Assembly: GCF_007989085.1 (NCBI RefSeq)
Contig: NZ_BJVJ01000022.1
Location: 1 to 64,000, forward strand
Source of the DNA: Pseudonocardia sulfidoxydans NBRC 16205
GTDB lineage: Bacteria; Actinomycetota; Actinomycetes; Mycobacteriales; Pseudonocardiaceae
Length of the DNA stretch: 64,000 bases
Direction of reading: 5' to 3'
Part shown: positions 22,896-28,626 of the stretch, piece after piece
Layout: each line of letters begins with the position of its first letter
How positions within the stretch are numbered: position 1 is the stretch's first letter
Program-made: the position numbers and the translations under genes
The notes under the pieces: model-generated
What the model was told of the DNA's origin: nothing
Seen by the model: the letters and a program-made list of their open reading frames with translations, nothing else
The model's database searches: none

Positions 22896-24515
22896 CTACG
22901 CCGACTTCCACGCGTCGTGCAGCTGGATGCGTGAGGAGGCGTCGAACGTGATGCCGTGGACCTTCGCGCTCGTGCCGAGCACCGTCGTCAGCTCCACGAC
23001 CGGCACGTAGAAGCCCTGCGCCACCAGCGTCTTCTGCGCCTGGTCGACGATCGCGGTCCGCTTCGCGGGGTCGGTCTCACCGGCCTGGGCCCGCAGCAGC
23101 GGCTCCAACGGGCTGTCGGGAATGCGGTAGTAGTTCGCACCGGCCGTCGAGAACGAGCTGCGCAGGATGTCGGGATCGGCCCGGGTCAGGTTGCCCCAGA
23201 ACGCGGTGAAGTCCCCGCTCTGCTGCACGACCGACACCTGCGCGATCTGCACCTCCTGGATCTGCAGGTCGATACCCGCGGCCTTGACCTGCTGCTGGAT
23301 CAGCTCCAGCGTGGGCTTGTTGGTGCCTGCGTTGGCGGCGAACGTGACCGTCACCGTCAGCCGCTGCCCGCCCTTCGCGCGGATCCCGTCGGGCCCCGGT
23401 ACCCAGCCCGCGGCCTGCAACGTCGCTTTCGCCTTCTCCAGGTCGAAGCCCAACGTCGCCGAGTCGTCGGCGTAGGACGGCGTCGTCGACGACAGCACGC
23501 TCGTCGCCGCCTTCGTCTGCGACGTGTAGACGGTGCCGACGATGTCGCGCCGGTCGATCGCCAGGCTCAGGGCCCGCCGAACCGCCGGATCGCCGACGAT
23601 CGGCTTCGACTGGTTGAACCCGATGCCGAACGCGAGCCCGGGATTGGGCCTCGCGAGCAGCTGCGCGCCCGCGTCGGTCAGCAGTGCCTCGTCCTGCTGC
23701 CCGATGCTGCCGATCGCGTCGACCTCATCCGACTGCAGGCTGCCCGTCCGTACCCCCGACTCCGGCACGATCCTGAACTCGATCGAGTCGAGGTAGGCCT
23801 CCCCCGGGTGCGCGAACAGTGCCGACCCCCACGCATAACCGGTCCGCTTGGCCAGGACCAGCGACGCATTCTTCGTGTAGCTCGTGATCGTGAACGGCCC
23901 GGACCCCACGACCGCGGCGCACCGCTCGTCGTCGGACTTCGCCACCGTCGCCGGGGACAGGATGCCCAGGCTGTGTGTGGACGTGCCCTGCAGGAACTGC
24001 ACGTTGGGCTGCTGGAACGACACCGTGAACCGCGTCGGGCTCTCCACGGTCGTGCCGCTGTAGCCGGCCAGGTAGCCCCTCGGCAGGGTTCCGCGCGCAC
24101 CGATCTGCGGCACCCGGTCGAAGTTGGCCTTCACCGCCGCGGCGTCGAGCGGGGTGCCGTCGGAGAACGTCACCCCCTCGCGCAGGGTGAAGGTGTAGCT
24201 CTTCGCGTCCGGCGCGGACTCCCACGCCGTGGCCAGCCACGGCCGCAGCTCACCCGTCCCCGGATCCTGGTCGGTGAGCGAGTCGACGATCTGGCGCAGC
24301 GAGTAGATCGAGTCGTTGCTGCCGACCTGCTGCGGATCGACGCAACCCTGGTCGCTCGACACGGCGAACCGCAACGTCCCTCCCGCGACGGGCGCACCGG
24401 CGTCGGCCGCGTCGGTCGCGGCACCCCCGCCACCACAGGCGACGAGGGTGAACGCGGCCGCGGCCAGCACGGCGACCGCGGCGCGCAAGGGGGATCGGGA
24501 ACGGGATCTGCTCAT
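22896..24515 (-). CDS. Family-5 solute-binding lipoprotein of an ABC importer
   Basis: A 539-residue extracellular binding protein. The N-terminus is a lipoprotein signal (SRSPLRAAVAVLAAAAFTLV then ACGGGG, lipobox Cys about residue 27). The mature part follows the SBP_bac_5 family: GGTLRFAVSSDQGCVDPQQ, LATAWESAPDAKSYTFTLRE, VTFSDGTPLDAAAVKANFDR, and PAVRRALSLAIDRRDIVGTV. The family binds peptides, nickel chelates and other small molecules. It is an orphan: no permease or ATPase lies next to it. A Cys-containing leader ORF ends 62 bp upstream and a SAM-riboswitch-like element lies further up, so a sulfur ligand (for example a sulfur peptide or glutathione) is likely. Confidence 0.9.
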   Translation of the reverse strand: MSRSRSRSPLRAAVAVLAAAAFTLVACGGGGAATDAADAGAPVAGGTLRFAVSSDQGCVDPQQVGSNDSIYSLRQIVDSLTDQDPGTGELRPWLATAWESAPDAKSYTFTLREGVTFSDGTPLDAAAVKANFDRVPQIGARGTLPRGYLAGYSGTTVESPTRFTVSFQQPNVQFLQGTSTHSLGILSPATVAKSDDERCAAVVGSGPFTITSYTKNASLVLAKRTGYAWGSALFAHPGEAYLDSIEFRIVPESGVRTGSLQSDEVDAIGSIGQQDEALLTDAGAQLLARPNPGLAFGIGFNQSKPIVGDPAVRRALSLAIDRRDIVGTVYTSQTKAATSVLSSTTPSYADDSATLGFDLEKAKATLQAAGWVPGPDGIRAKGGQRLTVTVTFAANAGTNKPTLELIQQQVKAAGIDLQIQEVQIAQVSVVQQSGDFTAFWGNLTRADPDILRSSFSTAGANYYRIPDSPLEPLLRAQAGETDPAKRTAIVDQAQKTLVAQGFYVPVVELTTVLGTSAKVHGITFDASSRIQLHDAWKSA

Positions 24516-24577
24516 GGGAGTGGGAGTCCTCGGGGGAAGCAACGGCGGGGAGATGGGCGGCGGCGCGGGCGACGGCG

Positions 24578-24661
24578 TCAGGGCCGACAACCCGCCCCCG
24601 ACGTCCGGCAGAGGTCGACGTGGCGGCGCCGTACCCCCTGGAATCCGACGCCGTCGGTCAC
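24578..24661 (-). CDS. RRHVDLCR-type sulfur leader peptide 2
   Basis: A 27-residue ORF: MTDGVGFQGV, then RRRHVDLCRT, then SGAGCRP and TGA. The RRHVDLxR core followed by small residues and Cys near the end is the hallmark of short actinobacterial leader peptides found ahead of sulfur-assimilation genes. Two Cys codons lie in the second half. Its GTG overlaps the stop of the preceding 121-codon ORF (GTGA), and it ends 62 bases before the solute-binding protein start, an arrangement suited to Cys-dependent attenuation of that gene. Too short for normal gene finders. Confidence 0.7.
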   Translation of the reverse strand: MTDGVGFQGVRRRHVDLCRTSGAGCRP

Positions 24662-25023
24662 GGCGTGTTCCGGCGTTCCCGCTGCGCGCGGGCGGCGACG
24701 TCGACGGAGATCGTGGTGGACACGGCCGGGCACGCCGCCGCGGGCGCCGACGCACGCCGCGCCCCAGGTCCAGCGGGGACCGCCGTCAGCGACGGCGTGC
24801 GCTGAAGTGCCGCGCGGGCCAGCTCCAGCTCGTGCGCGACCTCGGCGGCGATCAGCTCGGCGTGCAGCGCGCTGATGTCGGGCTCCACCAGCAGCGCCCG
24901 GTGGCGGGTCAGCAGCGACTCCAGCCCGTCCAGGAGACGGGCGGCGATGTCGGCGCGGCGGCGCTCACGTGGAGATGCGCCCGAGGGGGACGCGGAGGGC
25001 GGGGACGGGACGGCACGGGTCAT
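24658..25023 (-). CDS. Hypothetical protein in the leader region
   Basis: A 121-residue ORF I do not recognise. The start is Pro/Ser-rich (MTRAVPSPPSASPSGASPRE), the centre is a plausible helix pair (RADIAARLLDGLESLLTRHR, then DISALHAELIAAEVAHELEL), and the end is low-complexity. GGAG lies 8 bases before the ATG. It sits between leader peptide 1 and leader peptide 2 and its stop overlaps leader 2's GTG. It could be a real small protein of the solute-binding operon or simply open frame within a long regulatory leader. Confidence 0.45.
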   Translation of the reverse strand: MTRAVPSPPSASPSGASPRERRRADIAARLLDGLESLLTRHRALLVEPDISALHAELIAAEVAHELELARAALQRTPSLTAVPAGPGARRASAPAAACPAVSTTISVDVAARAQRERRNTP

Positions 25024-25136
25024 GGCGGCACTCCGGGAAGGGTGAACGGTGAGGGCGGCTGCGCGACACCGTCCGCACCCACGCCTGGTCCGGCCTCGGC
25101 CGGGTGGCGGGTGTCAGCGGAGGGACGCGCGCGGCG

Positions 25137-25208
25137 TCACCGACAGAGCGCGGCCTCGGTCCTGCCGAAGTCGACGTGGCGCCGACGTGACCACCGCTCC
25201 GGGCTCAT
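25137..25208 (-). CDS. RRHVD-type sulfur leader peptide 1
   Basis: A 23-residue ORF: MSPERWSRRRHVDFGRTEAA then LCR and TGA. It has the typical actinobacterial sulfur-leader pattern RRHVDxxRxxxALCR with the Cys codon third from the end. GGAGGAA is placed 3-4 bases before the ATG, and that ribosome site directly abuts the 3' strand of the riboswitch-like P1 stem, so its translation may be controlled by that element. It heads the transcript leading to the hypothetical ORF, leader 2 and the solute-binding protein. Confidence 0.75.
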   Translation of the reverse strand: MSPERWSRRRHVDFGRTEAALCR

Positions 25209-25216
25209 CGCTTCCT

Positions 25217-25310
25217 CCATCGCACCCGGCGGGAGCACCCGCACCCGCGCGAGGCGGGGGGTTGCTGCGGCGTCGTCGAGCCGGGTCTCTCAGCCGCTCT
25301 GGATGGTGCC
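25217..25310 (-). promoter_or_regulatory. S-box (SAM) riboswitch-like element
   Basis: On the minus strand the order of conserved S-box blocks is present: CCATCCAGAG, GGCTGAGAGACCCGGCTC, GACGCCGC, GCAACC (25265-25260) and GGTGCT (25239-25234). CCATC at the 5' side pairs with GATGG (25221-25217) to close P1. The 3' P1 strand runs straight into GGAGG, the ribosome site of leader peptide 1. Missing is an obvious intrinsic terminator, so control of translation is likelier than of transcription. A covariance-model scan is needed to confirm. Confidence 0.55.
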
Positions 25311-25337
25311 GGCGAGGGGGTTCCGCGCCGTACGTCG

Positions 25338-25368
25338 ACTGTAGGTTCCGCAACCCGGCGCCTGTCAA
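25338..25368 (-). promoter_or_regulatory. Promoter ahead of the riboswitch-like leader
   Basis: On the minus strand TTGACA (25368-25363) and TACAGT (25343-25338) are separated by 19 bp, with the riboswitch-like element starting about 30 bp downstream. The spacing is slightly long, but both hexamers are good for an actinobacterium. Confidence 0.5.
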
Positions 25369-25408
25369 CACGGACAATTCTTCCCGCGATGTGGGACGGG
25401 CGCCCTGG

Positions 25409-26626
25409 TCAGACGTCGATCGTCGCCCACGGGTCGTAGGTGGGGTCGGCGAGCAGGGCCTGCAGGCGACGGCGTCGGAACCCGATGTTGCCCCCGCTGA
25501 ACAGCGGATACGCCAGCGCGTCCTGGACGAGCCCGGCGAGGGGGAGGTGGTGGCCGTAGGAGTCGACGCCGACGACGCGCATGAGGTCGAGCAGCGACTG
25601 CACCGCGGCCTCGGACCCGAACACCTTGGCGTGCACGGACAGTTCCTCCGCGGCCGGCGATCCCGCGTCCAGGGCGGCGCAGGCCCGGTAGGTGAGGCTG
25701 CGGACGGCCTCGATGCGGGTCTTGACGTCGGCCAGCAGGAACCCGACACCCTGGTGCTCGACGACCGGGACCCGCCCGCCGCGGCGGTCGGTGCGGGCGA
25801 AGGCCAGCGCCGCGTCGAACGCGACCCGCATGACACCCGCCGCGCAGGCGCCGATGAGCGCGCCACCGAACGCCGCGGTGACGATGCCGAGCCCGTCACC
25901 GACCTCGCCGACGAGGTCGGCCTCGGGCACCCGGACGTCGACGAGCGAGAACCGCGGCAGCAGGTGCGAGCGGTGTCCGAGGGGGTCGAGCACCGCGTCG
26001 ATGCGCAGGCCGTCGACCGGGCCGGGGACCAGCAGCACGACGAGGGCGGTGGCCGGGTCGTCGCCGGCGCGGGCGACGACGGTCATCAGGTCCGGCCCGG
26101 TGCCGCCCCAGCCGGTCGCGTGCGAGACCCACTGCTTCTGCCCGTTCACGACCCAGTGCCCGTCCTCGCGGCGGGCGGTCGTGCACAGGCCGGTGTCGGG
26201 GCCGGGCTCGTCCAGGTTCGCGGTGCCACCGGGTTCGCTGAGGGCGAGCGATGCGAGCGGGGCACCGGTCGTCGCCAGGAACGGCGGCAGGTACCGGGCG
26301 TGCTGGTCCGCGTTGCCGGCCCGCAGCAGCGGGGTGAGGCCGAGTCCGGTCGAGAACAGATTGAGCGCGACGCTCGGGTCGCCCGCGACGAGTTCCTCGG
26401 CGAGGACCGCGGCGGCCGACGCCCCGGTCCCGTCGCCGCCGAGGGCCTGCGGGATCAGCGCGCGCAGGAACCCGGCCGCGACCAGCTGCTCGTAGAACGG
26501 GCGGGTCGCCCGGTAGCGCTCGGTCGCCGTCGGGAGCGCCTCGGTTGTCTCACGCGCCTTCGACAGGACGTCACCGGCGAACTCGCGGGCGTTGGCGCGC
26601 AACGACTTCAGCTCTGCTGCCGGCAC
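25409..26626 (-). CDS. Acyl-CoA dehydrogenase-like flavoenzyme (DszC/SfnC type)
   Basis: A 405-residue protein with the acyl-CoA dehydrogenase fold: LVAAGFLRALIPQALGGDGT, LASLALSEPGGTANLDEPGP (FAD-contact segment), GHWVVNGQKQWVSHATG, and a helical C-terminal domain ending VQDALAYPLFSGGNIGFRRR. The catalytic Glu position of true dehydrogenases is not evident, and many such proteins beside LLM enzymes are FMNH2-dependent monooxygenases like DszC or SfnC. I therefore favour a sulfur-compound monooxygenase, with acyl-CoA dehydrogenase as the alternative. I take the GTG at 26626; the SDR stop is 5 bp upstream, so the two are co-transcribed. Confidence 0.8.
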   Translation of the reverse strand: MPAAELKSLRANAREFAGDVLSKARETTEALPTATERYRATRPFYEQLVAAGFLRALIPQALGGDGTGASAAAVLAEELVAGDPSVALNLFSTGLGLTPLLRAGNADQHARYLPPFLATTGAPLASLALSEPGGTANLDEPGPDTGLCTTARREDGHWVVNGQKQWVSHATGWGGTGPDLMTVVARAGDDPATALVVLLVPGPVDGLRIDAVLDPLGHRSHLLPRFSLVDVRVPEADLVGEVGDGLGIVTAAFGGALIGACAAGVMRVAFDAALAFARTDRRGGRVPVVEHQGVGFLLADVKTRIEAVRSLTYRACAALDAGSPAAEELSVHAKVFGSEAAVQSLLDLMRVVGVDSYGHHLPLAGLVQDALAYPLFSGGNIGFRRRRLQALLADPTYDPWATIDV

Positions 26627-26631
26627 CGCGC

Positions 26632-27339
26632 TCAGTGTCCCGCGCTCTGGCCGCCGTCGACGTGCAGGGTCTCCCCCGTCACGAACGCCGCGGTCTCGAG
26701 ATACATGACGCCGTGGACGATCTCGTCGATCTCCCCCATGCGCCCCAACGGGTGCAGTCCCGCGTAGGCGCTGTGCGCCTCGACGGGGTGCATCGGGGTC
26801 TTGATGATCCCCGGCGACAACGCGTTGACCCGGACCCCGGCTGCGGCGAGCTCGATGGCGAGCGACCGGGTGGCGGCGTCGAGGCCGCCCTTCGTCAGCG
26901 CCGCGAGCACGGACGGCACCACGCTCAGGGCGTGGTCGACCAACGACGTCGTGATCGTGACGACGTGCCCCGACCCCTGCTCGACCATCGGCACGACGGC
27001 ACGACGGGTGACGGCGAAGAAGCCGGCCAGGTTGAGGCTCACGACCGTCGCGAAGTCCTCGTCGGTGTAGGCGGTGAACGGCTTGGCGAGGAACGCGCCG
27101 GCGTTGTTGACCAGGGAGTCGATGCGCCCGAAACGGTCGAGCGCGGCATCGACGACGCGGTCCGCGGTCCCCGGCTCGGCGAGGTCGCCGGCGACGGTGA
27201 GCACCTGCGGGTCGTCGGACGGGCCGATGGAGCGTGACGTCGCGACGACGGCGTACCCCAGCTTGCGGTAGCCCTCGACGACCCCGGCACCGATCCCGCG
27301 CGAGGCGCCGGTGACGATCGCGACCTTCGGAGCGGACAT
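26632..27339 (-). CDS. Short-chain dehydrogenase/reductase lacking the catalytic Tyr
   Basis: A 235-residue classical SDR: VAIVTGASRGIGAGVVEGYR (cofactor glycine motif), DSLVNNAGAFLAKPF (NNAG), VRVNALSPGIIKTPMHP and a C-terminal HVDGGQ. In the active-site segment TTSLVDHALSVVPSVLAALTK the Ser and Lys are present but the position four before Lys is Ala, not Tyr. A small actinobacterial subfamily shows PSVLAxLTKGG here, so it may be an atypical reductase or a non-catalytic member. ATG follows AAGGGAG. Between the AraC gene and the DszC-type gene, it probably belongs to one operon. Confidence 0.87.
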   Translation of the reverse strand: MSAPKVAIVTGASRGIGAGVVEGYRKLGYAVVATSRSIGPSDDPQVLTVAGDLAEPGTADRVVDAALDRFGRIDSLVNNAGAFLAKPFTAYTDEDFATVVSLNLAGFFAVTRRAVVPMVEQGSGHVVTITTSLVDHALSVVPSVLAALTKGGLDAATRSLAIELAAAGVRVNALSPGIIKTPMHPVEAHSAYAGLHPLGRMGEIDEIVHGVMYLETAAFVTGETLHVDGGQSAGH

Positions 27340-27405
27340 GACGGTCTCCCTTCGTACACAGTGGACAGTGCAGGTCGAACGGAGCCACAGGTGACACGGC
27401 CGGGG

Positions 27406-28416
27406 TCAGGCGGTGGCGAGCCCCGCGGCGGGGCGCGGGCCGCCGCGCTCCCAGCGGCCCGAGCGGCGGATCTCGGTCGCCGTCACGCCGAACTCCGACT
27501 TCAGAGCACGGCTGAGGTGCCCGGCGTCGGTCATCCCCCAGCGCGCGGCGATCGCCGAGACGGTGCGGCCCGACAGCGACTCGTCGGCCAGGTCCCGGCA
27601 GATGCGTTCCAGCCGCTGCCGCCGGATCCAGGCCGACAGCGTGATCGCGCGCGGCGCGAGGACCTTGTGCAGGTACCGCACCGACACCCCGTGCGCACGC
27701 GCCACCGACTCGACCGTGAGGCGCGGATCGGACAGGTGCGACAGACAGTGCGCCAGCATCCGGTCGGCGAGGTCCTCCCCGGCGCCGAGAGGCGGGATGT
27801 CGACCAGTTCCGCGAGCACCAGCGACACGATCGCGTCGGCGAGGTACTCCTTGCTGCAGTTCGCCTCGCCCGCGGTGCAGTCGCCGATCTTCGCGGCGAG
27901 CCCCTCGAACAGGGTCCCCACCACGTCGCGGGGCCCGCTGTCGGTGGCGACGGCGATCGCCGTGCGCCCGGCCAACGTGTCCGCGTGCGACCCCAGCGCC
28001 GCCAGCGGGACGGTGATCACGACCGTCTCGTACGGCTCCCAGAACGTCAGCTCGTACGGTCGCGAGGTGACGTAGTTGACCAGGTCACCGGGCCCCACCA
28101 GACAGTGCCGCCCGTCCTGGGCGACAGCGGCCCGTCCCGCCCGGTGCAGCGCGACCGTCAGGAAGCCGGGATCCGAGGCGCGGATCAGGTCGGCGTCCCG
28201 GGTCACGACGCACGGGCTGCCGCTCATCGCCGAGACCCGGACCTCGCCCGCGGCCGCGCTGCGCAGCGAGCTGCGGAACGTCCCGTCGGCGAGCGGCCGG
28301 ACGCGGACCGGCGCGAACGTCGACCCCAGGAGCGAGGCGAACCCGTCCCGGTCGTCGACCTCCGCCGCCGCGGTGAGGTGGCGTGCGGGCAGGGCCGTCG
28401 CACGACTCACGACCAT
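27406..28416 (-). CDS. AraC-family transcriptional regulator
   Basis: A 336-residue regulator. The N-terminal 200 residues fit the AraC-binding-like domain (GPGDLVNYVTSRPYELTFWE, VVITVPLAALGSHADTL). The C-terminal 100 residues form the double helix-turn-helix: LTVESVARAHGVSVRYLHKV and TVSAIAARWGMTDAGHLSRA with LKSEFGVTATEIR. The ATG at 28416 follows GAGGAGG. It is divergent from the LuxR gene and may co-transcribe with the SDR and DszC-type genes 66 bp downstream, which it could control. The inducer is unknown. Confidence 0.9.
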   Translation of the reverse strand: MVVSRATALPARHLTAAAEVDDRDGFASLLGSTFAPVRVRPLADGTFRSSLRSAAAGEVRVSAMSGSPCVVTRDADLIRASDPGFLTVALHRAGRAAVAQDGRHCLVGPGDLVNYVTSRPYELTFWEPYETVVITVPLAALGSHADTLAGRTAIAVATDSGPRDVVGTLFEGLAAKIGDCTAGEANCSKEYLADAIVSLVLAELVDIPPLGAGEDLADRMLAHCLSHLSDPRLTVESVARAHGVSVRYLHKVLAPRAITLSAWIRRQRLERICRDLADESLSGRTVSAIAARWGMTDAGHLSRALKSEFGVTATEIRRSGRWERGGPRPAAGLATA

Positions 28417-28572
28417 CCGCCACCTCCTCGGTCCGGCGACCCGGTCGGGCCTGCACAGACTGTAGGCGCCGTGACCAGCCGTGACCCGCCGTTGCGCGCA
28501 CCGGGGCCCGCCAGATCGCGCACTCGCGCACCGACGCACGGACGATGGACCTCCGTTGCTGTCCGGCTTTAA

Positions 28573-28589
28573 GGTTCAGACCTTGAACC
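28573..28589. promoter_or_regulatory. Palindromic operator candidate before the LuxR gene
   Basis: GGTTCA-N5-TGAACC is a perfect 6-bp dyad 37 bp upstream of the LuxR ATG, in the 210-bp divergent gap with the AraC gene. It is one of few AT-containing palindromes in the region. Autoregulation by the LuxR protein or control by the AraC protein are both possible. Confidence 0.45.
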
Positions 28590-28626
28590 ACGCGGCTGGA
28601 CGTCTGTCCCGACCACAGGAGCAACC

